Positions 1 to 7,539 of a DNA stretch of 11,911 nucleotides are shown here, in pieces. The notes under the pieces were generated by a model, which was given only the letters and a program-made list of their open reading frames with translations, was not told the origin of the DNA and did not search any database. The position numbers and the translations under genes are program-made. The DNA is from Candidatus Poribacteria bacterium (GTDB lineage Bacteria > Poribacteria > DTPJ01), in the NCBI GenBank assembly GCA_011334435.1, contig DTPJ01000857.1, forward strand, positions 1 to 11,911, read 5' to 3'. Numbering within the stretch: position 1 is the stretch's first letter; each line of letters opens with the position of its first letter.

Positions 1-12
1 AGATAATATTCT

Positions 13-40
13 TGAATAAACATAATTTTGCTGATATAAT
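13..40 (+). promoter_or_regulatory. sigma70-type promoter with extended -10
   Basis: TTGAAT (13-18) lies 16 bases upstream of a perfect TATAAT (35-40). The -10 is preceded by TG one base away (32-33), which makes it an extended -10. Transcription would start near 46-48, giving a leader of about 65 bases before the likely TTG start at 112. It would drive the hydrolase-accD-accA-HEAT-cupin block. The match is seen in the sequence; activity is inferred. Confidence 0.62.
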
Positions 41-74
41 ACTTGATTGTTAAATCATTTTTTTCAATTTCAGG

Positions 75-98
75 TTGATTGAATTTGGATTGATTGAA
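75..98 (+). repeat. 9-base direct repeat in the leader
   Basis: TTGATTGAA occurs at 75-83 and again at 90-98, with a 15-base period, in the untranslated leader between the promoter and the hydrolase start. It could be a regulator site or chance in AT-rich DNA. No known operator is recognised. Confidence 0.35.
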
Positions 99-103
99 GA
101 GGA
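98..103 (+). promoter_or_regulatory. ribosome binding site that selects a TTG start
   Basis: AGAGGA ends 8 bases before the in-frame TTG at 112. The earlier in-frame TTG at 94 has no Shine-Dalgarno-like site at a usable distance, and the nearby ATG at 105 is out of frame and closes after 16 codons. The site therefore favours 112 as the start of the hydrolase. Confidence 0.5.
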
Positions 104-111
104 TATGCAAA

Positions 112-2118
112 TTGGAGTTTTCATTACAAAACGAGGTTATATCAGCTTGTCGTAAATCTCTGGAAAAAGGATCACAAAGACGGCGATCTATTAGAACATA
201 CGAAGACTACAAAACTTGGCGTGACCAAATCATAAAAGTCATTAAATCAGCTTTTCCAGAGGCGATATTTGATCCGCCAAAGCAATTAACATCAAAATTA
301 GTATCTCGTTATGAATTTGATGATTATAATATAGAAAATGTAATATTTGAATCATTGCAGGGTTGGGAAGTCAACGGAACCGTTTATCTGCCAAAACACA
401 AAGGCATATATCCCGGTGTTATTTGTCCGACAGGACATAGCACAAAAACAGGAGAAAGCTATCAAAAATCTGCACAAGTTTTCGCTAAAAACGGATATAT
501 TGCTATATCCTTTGATCCGCCCGGTTGTGCTGGTGAGAACGCGCACCTTAACGATCATTTCACAAATGGCTTGATCGGATACCTTACGGGATTTTGGTCA
601 CAAACACATTTTGTTATAGACGCGATAAGATGTATTGATTACCTTTTAACTCGTCCAGACATTGATTCAAAAGCAGGGATCAGCATAACAGGAGTATCAG
701 GTGGCGGAATTACAAGCTTTTTTACCGCATTACTTGACGATAGAATAGCTTTTGTCGCACCTGTCTGCTGTCTTAATGACCATGAAACATTGCATTTAAC
801 AGGGCTTTATACGAGCTGTCCTGAGCAATTCGGTTATAGATACATAGCAAATGGCATTGACTATGTTGATTATATATCAGCCATCGCACCTCGTCCATGC
901 CTTATCATAGGTGGAAAGGACGATGAGGTTTTTGATTATCATTCAACATTAAGCATATATGAAGAGGCAAAAGCTGTATATAAGTCAGCAGGATATGAGG
1001 AAAATTGCGGAATATTCATAGATCAAAACAGCGGACATGCTTATACTGTGGACATGGCAAACGAAGTTGTCCGATGGATGAACCGATTTATTAAAAAGAC
1101 AAATTCTGATCCTATTCCATTAACGAATGATCAGGTTAAAATTGTTGACAAGGAAAAACTTCTTTGCTATCCAAACAGTAAATCTAATATGTTCACAATA
1201 AACAGAGATGAAGCTATAAGACTTAAAGCTAAGAGAAATCCAAAAATTGATAATATCCGTTATAAAGCAGAAGAACTATTAGGAATATCCGCAGATGTTA
1301 AGCCTAAAAAAGTAGAATTAATAGAAAAACCTCGCACAAGTTGGCATGTGTTGTTTGAAAGGTTGAATATACAATCATCAGAAAATGCTTATTTGCCAGC
1401 ACTTATGCTTACACACGTGGAGGATAAATCGCCTAATCCAGGGCTATTATGGATTGATGAAAATGGCAGGTGGGCAAGCTTATTGCATGATGGTTTTCTA
1501 TGTCAAGCGTTGAGGATGTTTGAGCCAAATTGTCTACCAAATCAACCAAGAATACTTAGCATTGATGTATCAGGATTCGGCTTGCTTTCTCCTGAACCAA
1601 CTGCTTATGATCTTGCGGGTTGGAATAATATTGAGCATATATTGACGTATCTCTCAATTGCAAATGCTAAACCGATAATGGGATTACGGGTTAGAGATGG
1701 ACTTTGTGGGTTGGATTATCTGTTATCAAGACCAGAGATTGACAAAAATAGAATAATTGTCGGTGGACGTGGTATAGGGGCTGTTGTCGCTCTTCACATA
1801 GCATTGTTAAATCCCAAAGTAAGTAGTGTTATCTGCTTGGATATGTTATCTCATTACGGAGCATTGACCGAAAAATTTCCGTTTTCATGGAGACAAAGTA
1901 TCATAATACCAAATATCCTTAAATATTATGATCTGCCTGATATAATCGCTGAATTGAGTAATACAAAAGTCTTTGTTATCAATCCAATGGATGCACAAAA
2001 GAACATAATATCACAAGAATTAGCTGATGAATTATACGCAAAAGCGATCTCTAATGGTGCAATTGTCAGATGCGGTGTTGACGGCGGAGCTGAGGTCAAT
2101 TCCGCTATATATAAATAA
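112..2118 (+). CDS. tandem alpha/beta-hydrolase (acetylxylan esterase-like) with an inactive second domain
   Basis: Numbering is from the TTG at 112 (668 residues); a TTG at 94 would add six. The N-terminal domain (about 45-330) is a complete serine hydrolase of the acetylxylan-esterase/peptidase-like type: nucleophile Ser196 in GVSGGG, probable acid Asp270 in GGKDDE, and His309 in NSGHAY. The C-terminal domain (about 390-668) is a second copy of the fold. Its IDYLL.RP.ID helix region (near 175-185) returns as LDYLLSRPEID (534-544), but the nucleophile elbow reads GGRGIG with Arg553 in place of Ser, and no histidine follows residue 581. It should be catalytically dead. No signal peptide is visible, so it is probably cytoplasmic. 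It is the first gene after the promoter and its stop is 11 bases before accD. The substrate is unknown; a carbohydrate or small ester is a guess from the family. Confidence 0.8.
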   Translation: MEFSLQNEVISACRKSLEKGSQRRRSIRTYEDYKTWRDQIIKVIKSAFPEAIFDPPKQLTSKLVSRYEFDDYNIENVIFESLQGWEVNGTVYLPKHKGIYPGVICPTGHSTKTGESYQKSAQVFAKNGYIAISFDPPGCAGENAHLNDHFTNGLIGYLTGFWSQTHFVIDAIRCIDYLLTRPDIDSKAGISITGVSGGGITSFFTALLDDRIAFVAPVCCLNDHETLHLTGLYTSCPEQFGYRYIANGIDYVDYISAIAPRPCLIIGGKDDEVFDYHSTLSIYEEAKAVYKSAGYEENCGIFIDQNSGHAYTVDMANEVVRWMNRFIKKTNSDPIPLTNDQVKIVDKEKLLCYPNSKSNMFTINRDEAIRLKAKRNPKIDNIRYKAEELLGISADVKPKKVELIEKPRTSWHVLFERLNIQSSENAYLPALMLTHVEDKSPNPGLLWIDENGRWASLLHDGFLCQALRMFEPNCLPNQPRILSIDVSGFGLLSPEPTAYDLAGWNNIEHILTYLSIANAKPIMGLRVRDGLCGLDYLLSRPEIDKNRIIVGGRGIGAVVALHIALLNPKVSSVICLDMLSHYGALTEKFPFSWRQSIIIPNILKYYDLPDIIAELSNTKVFVINPMDAQKNIISQELADELYAKAISNGAIVRCGVDGGAEVNSAIYK

Positions 2119-2129
2119 GGGCATTTTTT

Positions 2130-2906
2130 ATGAATTCTGAAGTAAAAAACAGTATTTGTCCAAACTGCGGTGCTGAAGTAACTAAATCTGAACTTGAACT
2201 GACGTATAAAGTCTGTCCAAAATGCGATTATCATTATCCTATGGCGTCAGATGAAAGGATCAAGATGATAATTGATAATGGAACGTTCATAGAATACGAT
2301 GCTGATCTTGAATCATCTAATCCGTTAAATTTTCCTGAATATGATGAAAAGCTCGCCAAAGACAAAATGCTGACAGGATTAAAAGAAGCTGTCGTGACAG
2401 GTGAAGGAAAAATAAATGGTTATCCAACCGCTTTCGGTGTTACAGATTATAGGTTTAGAATGGGAAGCATGGCGTCTGTATTTGGAGAAAAGATCGTCAG
2501 ATGTATTGAAAGGGCAATAGAGAAAAGGTTTCCTGTTATAATATTTTCAAGTTCAGGCGGTGGTGCGAGGATGCAAGAAGGCATGTTGTCACTTATGCAA
2601 ATGGCAAAGACAAGCGCCGCATGTATGAAACTTAAAGAAGAGGGGTTACTTTATATTGTTGTCTTGGCTTCACAATCTTTTGCAGGGGTGATGGCGAGTT
2701 TCGCTTCATTAGGACATATTATAATAGCAGAACCCGGAACAAGAGTTGGATTTACGGGAGAAAGAGGCAGATCAAGCATTCGTCAGGAGTTGCCAGAGGG
2801 TTTCCAAACCGCTGAATTTATGATAGAAAGAGGCATGCTTGATATGGTAGTTCATAGGAAAGATTTAAAGAAAACTCTTGCTGATCTACTAAAATTTTTC
2901 TCATAG
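2130..2906 (+). CDS. accD: acetyl-CoA carboxylase carboxyltransferase subunit beta, divergent
   Basis: With AccA, AccD forms the carboxyltransferase that moves CO2 from carboxybiotin to acetyl-CoA, giving malonyl-CoA for fatty acid synthesis. The four zinc-ribbon cysteines are present (Cys10, Cys13, Cys29, Cys32), followed by a crotonase-fold domain with ARMQEGMLSLMQMAKTSAA (146-164) and LPEGFQTAEF (221-230). Four signatures are off-pattern: GGSMGSVVGEK is MGSMASVFGEK (111-121); the SGGARM loop has an extra glycine (142-148); TDPTTGG is ASQSFAG (180-186); and GFAGPRVIEQ is changed and one residue shorter (207-216). At 258 residues it is shorter than the roughly 280-300 usual for the family. 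GGG-like bases at 2119-2121 serve as the ribosome site. It is tightly spaced with the hydrolase upstream and accA downstream. The family call is firm; full acetyl-CoA activity is less certain. Confidence 0.88.
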   Translation: MNSEVKNSICPNCGAEVTKSELELTYKVCPKCDYHYPMASDERIKMIIDNGTFIEYDADLESSNPLNFPEYDEKLAKDKMLTGLKEAVVTGEGKINGYPTAFGVTDYRFRMGSMASVFGEKIVRCIERAIEKRFPVIIFSSSGGGARMQEGMLSLMQMAKTSAACMKLKEEGLLYIVVLASQSFAGVMASFASLGHIIIAEPGTRVGFTGERGRSSIRQELPEGFQTAEFMIERGMLDMVVHRKDLKKTLADLLKFFS

Positions 2907-2914
2907 GTGATATG

Positions 2915-3871
2915 ATGGAATATAGAGGTTTAGAATTTGAAGAAAAAATTTTTGAATTTGAAAAGAGACTTGCAGAATTAAAAGAGCTTGCTTCTTCATT
3001 CAATACCGATCTTTCTGCTGAAATAAAGGCAATTGAGAAACAATTTCTTAAAGAAAAAAAGCTTTTTTATCTTTCTCTTACTCCATGGCAAAGAGTTTTG
3101 ATCTCAAGAGATTCTCAAAGACCAAGATCATCAGATTATATAAACGAGTTGATAAAAGATAAGGTGGAAATGTTTGGAGATCGTATCTATGGCGATGATC
3201 CTGCAATAATCGGGGGAATAGGAACGTTTAGGGGATATAAGGTTGTCTTTCTCGGTCAGGAGAAGGGAAGAGATACAAAAGATAGGATTGCGAAAAACTT
3301 CGGATATATGCACCCTGAGGGATATAGAAAAGCCTTACGTTTGATGAAGTTTGCGGAGAAATTCGGCAAGCCTGTGATCTCTTTTGTTGATACGCCGGGC
3401 GCCGCTCCAGGAGTTGAAGCAGAATTGCGAGGTCAACCTATGGCAATAGGCGAAAATTTAGCTATTATGTCTGCGTTGAAAGTCCCAATATTATCAATTG
3501 TTATCGGTGAAGGTGGAAGCGGAGGGGCGCTTGGTGTCGGTGTCTCTGACAAAATTCTTATGTTAGAAAATGCAATATATTGCGTATGTGCCCCTGAAAC
3601 TTGCAGTCAAATATTGTGGAGAAGCAATGACCGCGCCCCAGAAGCGGCTCAGGCATTTAAGCTAACCGCTAATGAATTAAAGAAACTCGGCATTATAGAT
3701 GAAGTGATAAAAGAACCATTAGGAGGTGCGCATAGAGATCCAAAACTTGCTATAAAAAATGTTGGACAGTCCATAAAACGCAATCTTGATGAATTAACAT
3801 CGCTTGATATAAATGAGCTTTTAGAGAGACGGTATCAGAAATACAGGGAAATTGGAGCGTTAGACTTATGA
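2915..3871 (+). CDS. accA: acetyl-CoA carboxylase carboxyltransferase subunit alpha
   Basis: This is the partner of AccD in the carboxyltransferase half-reaction, acting in the cytoplasm. After an N-terminal helical segment (about 6-50) come the family blocks SLTPWQRV (54-61), GDDPAIIGGIG (93-103), EKGRDTKDR (116-124), MHPEGYRKALRLMKFAEKFG (132-151), the oxyanion-hole loop EGGSGGALG (199-207), and EPLGGAHRDP (267-276). Its 318-319 residues match the usual length. The DTPGAYPG motif has Ala for Tyr (DTPGAAPG, 159-166). The start at the second Met (2915) is preferred because AGGTGA (2905-2910) then sits 4 bases away and the product begins ME as in relatives; an ATG at 2912 adds one residue. The ribosome site overlaps the accD stop, which suggests coupled, equal translation. 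No accB or accC (biotin carrier and biotin carboxylase) lies in the window. Confidence 0.95.
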   Translation: MEYRGLEFEEKIFEFEKRLAELKELASSFNTDLSAEIKAIEKQFLKEKKLFYLSLTPWQRVLISRDSQRPRSSDYINELIKDKVEMFGDRIYGDDPAIIGGIGTFRGYKVVFLGQEKGRDTKDRIAKNFGYMHPEGYRKALRLMKFAEKFGKPVISFVDTPGAAPGVEAELRGQPMAIGENLAIMSALKVPILSIVIGEGGSGGALGVGVSDKILMLENAIYCVCAPETCSQILWRSNDRAPEAAQAFKLTANELKKLGIIDEVIKEPLGGAHRDPKLAIKNVGQSIKRNLDELTSLDINELLERRYQKYREIGALDL

Positions 3872-3980
3872 ATGACTTGGCATAGAATATGAAATCATAG
3901 GCGAGCCACAAGATAGAGAATATTTAGATCAATTATTGAATATTGCACATCAAAAAGGACTTAACATCACAATAGGATAG
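3868..3980 (+). pseudogene. possible short ORF broken by a one-base frameshift
   Basis: An ATG at 3868 overlaps the accA stop as ATGA, and GGAG at 3854-3857 lies 10 bases upstream, as expected for a coupled gene. It reads only M-N-D-L-A before a stop at 3883. In the -1 frame a protein-like stretch runs to a stop at 3978-3980, with acidic and amphipathic character (for example EYEIIGEPQDREYLDQLLNI, encoded from 3885). Adding one G at the TTGGC near 3879 would join the two into about 37 codons. I do not recognise the family. It may be a decayed small gene, a sequencing error or chance. The reading frames are seen; the gene is inferred. Confidence 0.35.
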
Positions 3981-4004
3981 AAACAGTTTATACGAGGCAT
4001 GCAA

Positions 4005-6551
4005 ATGTTACGACTTATATATTTTATAACGACTATATTGCTACTAACAGCAATTGTTAGCTATGCAAGCGCTGGTAAGGAAATAGCGGTAATAGACAAA
4101 CTCCGTAGCCAAAATCAAGAAGTTTGGGTTCAAGCGGGATATGATCTTGCAATTATGAACGATAATGAAGCGTTAAACATATTGCTAAACGCATTAAGAG
4201 ATCAAAATGAATACGCTCGCTTACATGCAATAGCATTTCTGGATCGCTATAATGATGTAAGAATTTTGCCCGCATTGAAAGAAAGATTTTTGTCAGACAA
4301 AGAGATCATCAGATATGAAGCAGGAAAGATTATCGCAAGTATAGACTCCAAATACGCATCAAATCTTTTTGTCTCTCAATTGCAGAAAGCGGGAGATTCT
4401 ATTGGCAGAAATATATCTATACAATTATTAAGCGATATGGGAGATATAAGGTCTATTCCATTTCTTGTGCAAAGGTTAGAAGACCCAAATACAAAAAAAG
4501 ATTCAGCTATTAGGTTAGCCAAATTTAAGGATAAGCGCGCAGTTCCTACCCTTACGGAAATGATATTAAACTCCAATGGTTATACACAAGAAAGCATCAT
4601 TAAAGCACTTATACAGATCGGAGATAAAAATTGTATTCCAAGCATTATGAATAATAGAGAGACAATGCCTATATTCATTAATGTTTTAACTCATCAAGAA
4701 CATATATCGCCAGAATTTGGAATGGCTGTTGTTGAATCATTGCTAAAACTTTTAGAGGAGAAATCGCAATCGGAACGTTGGCAACTCCAGGACAGAATCC
4801 TAAACATACTTAAAAACATAAAAGACCCATCTATTGCCCCTATTTGTGGGAAACTATTCCTTGAAAGTGAAGAAAATAGCCCTTTCCAGAATATCGCTTA
4901 TGTATTAGCAGATATGGGAGATGAAGGTGTTCCTTATCTCCTTGAAGGAACTAAGTTAAAGAAAACTCATCGTATAGCTTTTAGTGCATTAGGTAGTTAT
5001 AACAGCAAGACAGTCGTATATGAGGTTACACAACTTGCTTTAAATAAGTTTTATCCATTTCGCATAACTGCCATAGACACATTAAGTAATTTTGGATATA
5101 TAAGTCGAAAAAGCGTTATGTCAACTTTGGTGACTTTATTGAGGGACACAAATCCCAAAATTAAACTTCACGTTTTACGTATAGTGGAGCAATTGGATTT
5201 GCGAGAGATGGCAGGTATAATCCGACCATTGACTAATAACAAAGATCAGCAAATCAGAACATCCGCTATCAGCATTCTTGATACTTTTGGCAATAAACCA
5301 CCGATAGAATTAGAAATAAAATTGAATAAAAAATCCTATGGATATGATAAACCGATAATTATGGAATATAAAATAAAAAATGTATCTGACTATGACATCT
5401 CTATATCAAAGCACGGCACAGAGATAACCGATGCAATATATGGAACAGCAATAGAACCACCTGAGATCGTCAAACCAGATGGAGAATTATTGGCATATAA
5501 AGGTCCTGCTGTTGACTTAGGACCGCCGAATAAAGATAGCTATCAAGTCTTGCATCCGGGAGATTCAATATCAGGTCAGATAGACATTACAAAATTTTAT
5601 GAGATTTATCAGCCGGGGTTTTATACAATCAAGCTTAAATATCAGCCGTTAGGTGATGGTATTGATTATGGTATTTGGAGTTGGAAGGGAAAATTAATTT
5701 CAAATGAAGTGACATTCAAAGTCAGACATCCATCACGTTGGCATTTTATGAAGATACTCAGAAATGCCCAAATATCAAATGCTGACGAAGAAGTCACTTT
5801 CAATGAAGCATTGAAGGCATGCAGGAAATTAGGGGAATTGCGAAGTAAGGTAGCGGTAAGCGATCTTAAAAAGATTGCTTTCTATAAGCTTACTGATGAA
5901 TCAGACATAATAAAATATCGGAAACAAGAGCTTTCGTATTCAGCATTAATTGCATTAGCAAAAACTGAATCGCGAATATTGATACCAGATTGGCTTAAAT
6001 TATTAAAAGACGATAATGTCAGAAAGCGTGAAATAGCACTTGATGCATTAATAAGACTTAAACATTCTTCCGCGATAGAGGTTCTTAGACATCAGGTCTT
6101 TGATTATGGGTCTTCTCCTGCTGAGCCAGCATTAAAATTAAAAGAGCTTGGTTATAATGACGGCATAGATTGGATAAATAAGATAATGCCAAAAAGGATA
6201 AGACATTGGAATCCAGAAGAATGTCAAAAATCAGTTATGACGTTGGCGAAGGTTCATGCCATCAAAGGCTTACGAGATGCACTGACCAGTAAAGAACAAA
6301 TAGTGCGTGAGGCAGGCTATCTTTGGCTTCAAGAGATTGCAAAAGATATAGGCATTGATAGGCTTACGGAGATGTTGAAGGACATTGATCATAATGTCAA
6401 GAGAGCTTCTGCCTATCAACTCGCTAAACTTGGCAACGCAGGAGGTCTTGATATAATAAAACAAGACTTAGATACGGTCAACAGTGAAACGCGAGAACTG
6501 GCAAGAAATGCGATAATTGAATTATACAAAAATAAAGTCATATCACTATAA
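4005..6551 (+). CDS. exported HEAT-repeat protein with an inserted beta-sandwich domain
   Basis: Numbering is from the ATG at 4005 (848 residues). GAGG at 3994-3997 fits this start (7 bases) better than the ATG at 3999 (1 base). A Sec signal peptide with a hydrophobic core of about 6-18 ends at YASA (20-23), with cleavage predicted before Gly24. Residues about 42-430 form a solenoid of HEAT/PBS-lyase-type repeats (units such as GDIRSIPFLVQRLED and GDKNCIPSI). Residues about 434-574 are rich in beta strands and resemble an immunoglobulin-like or BsuPI-type sandwich (IELEIKLNKKSYGYDKPIIM, PGFYTIKLKYQP). A second HEAT stretch covers about 638-843. It probably acts as a binding scaffold in the periplasm or outside the cell. 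It shows no catalytic motif, no lipobox and no C-terminal sorting tail. It sits 14 bases before the cupin gene. The ligand is unknown. Confidence 0.82.
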   Translation: MLRLIYFITTILLLTAIVSYASAGKEIAVIDKLRSQNQEVWVQAGYDLAIMNDNEALNILLNALRDQNEYARLHAIAFLDRYNDVRILPALKERFLSDKEIIRYEAGKIIASIDSKYASNLFVSQLQKAGDSIGRNISIQLLSDMGDIRSIPFLVQRLEDPNTKKDSAIRLAKFKDKRAVPTLTEMILNSNGYTQESIIKALIQIGDKNCIPSIMNNRETMPIFINVLTHQEHISPEFGMAVVESLLKLLEEKSQSERWQLQDRILNILKNIKDPSIAPICGKLFLESEENSPFQNIAYVLADMGDEGVPYLLEGTKLKKTHRIAFSALGSYNSKTVVYEVTQLALNKFYPFRITAIDTLSNFGYISRKSVMSTLVTLLRDTNPKIKLHVLRIVEQLDLREMAGIIRPLTNNKDQQIRTSAISILDTFGNKPPIELEIKLNKKSYGYDKPIIMEYKIKNVSDYDISISKHGTEITDAIYGTAIEPPEIVKPDGELLAYKGPAVDLGPPNKDSYQVLHPGDSISGQIDITKFYEIYQPGFYTIKLKYQPLGDGIDYGIWSWKGKLISNEVTFKVRHPSRWHFMKILRNAQISNADEEVTFNEALKACRKLGELRSKVAVSDLKKIAFYKLTDESDIIKYRKQELSYSALIALAKTESRILIPDWLKLLKDDNVRKREIALDALIRLKHSSAIEVLRHQVFDYGSSPAEPALKLKELGYNDGIDWINKIMPKRIRHWNPEECQKSVMTLAKVHAIKGLRDALTSKEQIVREAGYLWLQEIAKDIGIDRLTEMLKDIDHNVKRASAYQLAKLGNAGGLDIIKQDLDTVNSETRELARNAIIELYKNKVISL

Positions 6552-6565
6552 AAGGACAAGATATC

Positions 6566-7288
6566 ATGCAAATACTTAATCTTGAAAGTGGGATATTTTT
6601 CCAAATGGGCAAAGGTCAAAATTGGCGTGTTGTTCACCCAGATATGGGAGCAAAGCAGATAACCCTAAATTACGGCAAACATGCGCCAGGGCAGGAGTTT
6701 ACGCAACATACACACGACGAAACAGAGGACGTTATCGTGGTTCTTGATGGTGAAGGTGCTATAAGACAAGGAAGCGTATATACTCCTATTAAGTCAGGAG
6801 AGGCAATATTTGTCCCTGCATACGAAGTTCACGGCACAGTAAATACGTCTAATAAACTCATAAGAGTTTTCAGTTTTCAATCTCCACCTGATATGGCTTT
6901 ATATCGCGGTCAAAGGGATTCATCTGCTGATTCTATTCCTAGGCCAATTGAGGGACACATAAGCAGGGTTCAAGTAATTGATATGGCTAAGGCGGGTCCT
7001 ATATTCGGTAAACCGGGAGATTGGAGAAACGTTATTTCCAAAGATAAAGGATCAAAACATCTTTCTTTAAATTATATAAAACTATATTATGGCGATGAGT
7101 TTGACCATGAGCCACTACAAACAGAAAGTATATATGTTCTGATGACAGGCACTGTTGATGTATATGCAGACGATAAGAGATGGAGACTCAAATCTGATGA
7201 TGTTATCTTTCTCAGTCCCGGAGATACGTTCAAGATGAAACAATTTGGCGGAGGACCAGCAAGACTTGTCCATTGTCAAGCTATTTGA
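6566..7288 (+). CDS. bicupin, first domain metal-binding, second degenerate
   Basis: Two cupin barrels lie in tandem. The first (about 25-105) has the full ligand set: His48, His50 and Glu54 in HTHDETE, and His89 in VPAYEVHGTVN. The second (about 160-236) keeps His181 and Glu187, but the second histidine is Pro183 and the motif-2 histidine is replaced near Lys223 in SPGDTFKMKQ, so metal binding there is doubtful. There is no signal peptide, so it is cytoplasmic. AGGA at 6554-6557 sits 8 bases before the ATG, and the gene follows the HEAT gene by 14 bases, so it is probably the last gene of the operon. Bicupins include dioxygenases, decarboxylases, isomerases and sugar-binding proteins; nothing in the sequence picks one. 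Its link to the acyl-CoA genes is unexplained. Confidence 0.82.
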   Translation: MQILNLESGIFFQMGKGQNWRVVHPDMGAKQITLNYGKHAPGQEFTQHTHDETEDVIVVLDGEGAIRQGSVYTPIKSGEAIFVPAYEVHGTVNTSNKLIRVFSFQSPPDMALYRGQRDSSADSIPRPIEGHISRVQVIDMAKAGPIFGKPGDWRNVISKDKGSKHLSLNYIKLYYGDEFDHEPLQTESIYVLMTGTVDVYADDKRWRLKSDDVIFLSPGDTFKMKQFGGGPARLVHCQAI

Positions 7289-7307
7289 TCTTACTTAAAC
7301 ATTAGAA

Positions 7308-7386
7308 AGACCCTTCACTTCGTTCAGGGTGACATATAAATATCATTCGGACATATAAACGTCATCTTGAGCGAATAGAGAAATCT
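7308..7386. repeat. inverted pair of a 26-base dispersed-repeat-like element
   Basis: The left arm at 7308-7333 (core CTTCGTTCAGGGTGAC) and the right arm at 7361-7386 (core GTCATCTTGAGCGAA) are reverse complements at 17 of 26 positions, facing each other across 27 bases. Both resemble, from memory, a dispersed GTCATTCTGAGCGAAGCGAA-type repeat common between genes in several bacterial phyla; this was not searched. The left arm also folds as ACCCT/AGGGT with an 11-base loop. It follows the cupin stop by 19 bases, so it could contribute to transcript ending. Confidence 0.6.
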
Positions 7387-7422
7387 CAATGGTTGATAGA
7401 GTATAGAAATTTCAATGGTTGA
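7379..7422 (+). repeat. 26-base tandem repeat, two units
   Basis: An 18-base core, AGAAATCTCAATGGTTGA, at 7379-7396 recurs at 7405-7422 with one change (C to T). The period is 26 bases. The first core overlaps the right arm of the preceding inverted element, so it may be a local duplication of the element's edge. Confidence 0.55.
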
Positions 7423-7430
7423 AGGCGTTT

Positions 7431-7508
7431 CAAGCTCCGATAGGAGCGTTATATTTATAGAAAAGTAAAATACAAAAATTAAACTCCGAAGGAGTGATAT
7501 ATAAAAAT
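7431..7508 (+). repeat. two-hairpin repeat module, copy 1 (plus orientation)
   Basis: Hairpin 1 is GCTCC-GATA-GGAGC (7434-7447), followed by GTTATATTTATAG. Hairpin 2 is ACTCC-GAA-GGAGT (7483-7495), followed by GATATATAAAAA. Each has a 5-base stem; the loops are 4 and 3 bases, and the centres are about 48 bases apart. Copy 2 in the other orientation has the same design, so this is a real element and not chance. It may be a REP- or MITE-like mobile palindrome or a structured RNA. Confidence 0.65.
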
Positions 7509-7539
7509 GGCTCAAATAAAAATAGCTCAAAAACAGCGT

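Noticed and set aside
94..111. TTG at 94 as the hydrolase start
   Set aside because: No ribosome site lies at a usable distance, while TTG 112 has AGAGGA 8 bases upstream.
1926..2234. 102-codon open frame on the minus strand
   Set aside because: It is antisense to the end of the hydrolase and the start of accD, both firmly coding, and has no recognisable feature.
7379..7422. Start of a CRISPR array
   Set aside because: There are only two units, the gap between cores is 8 bases, and there is no leader or cas gene.
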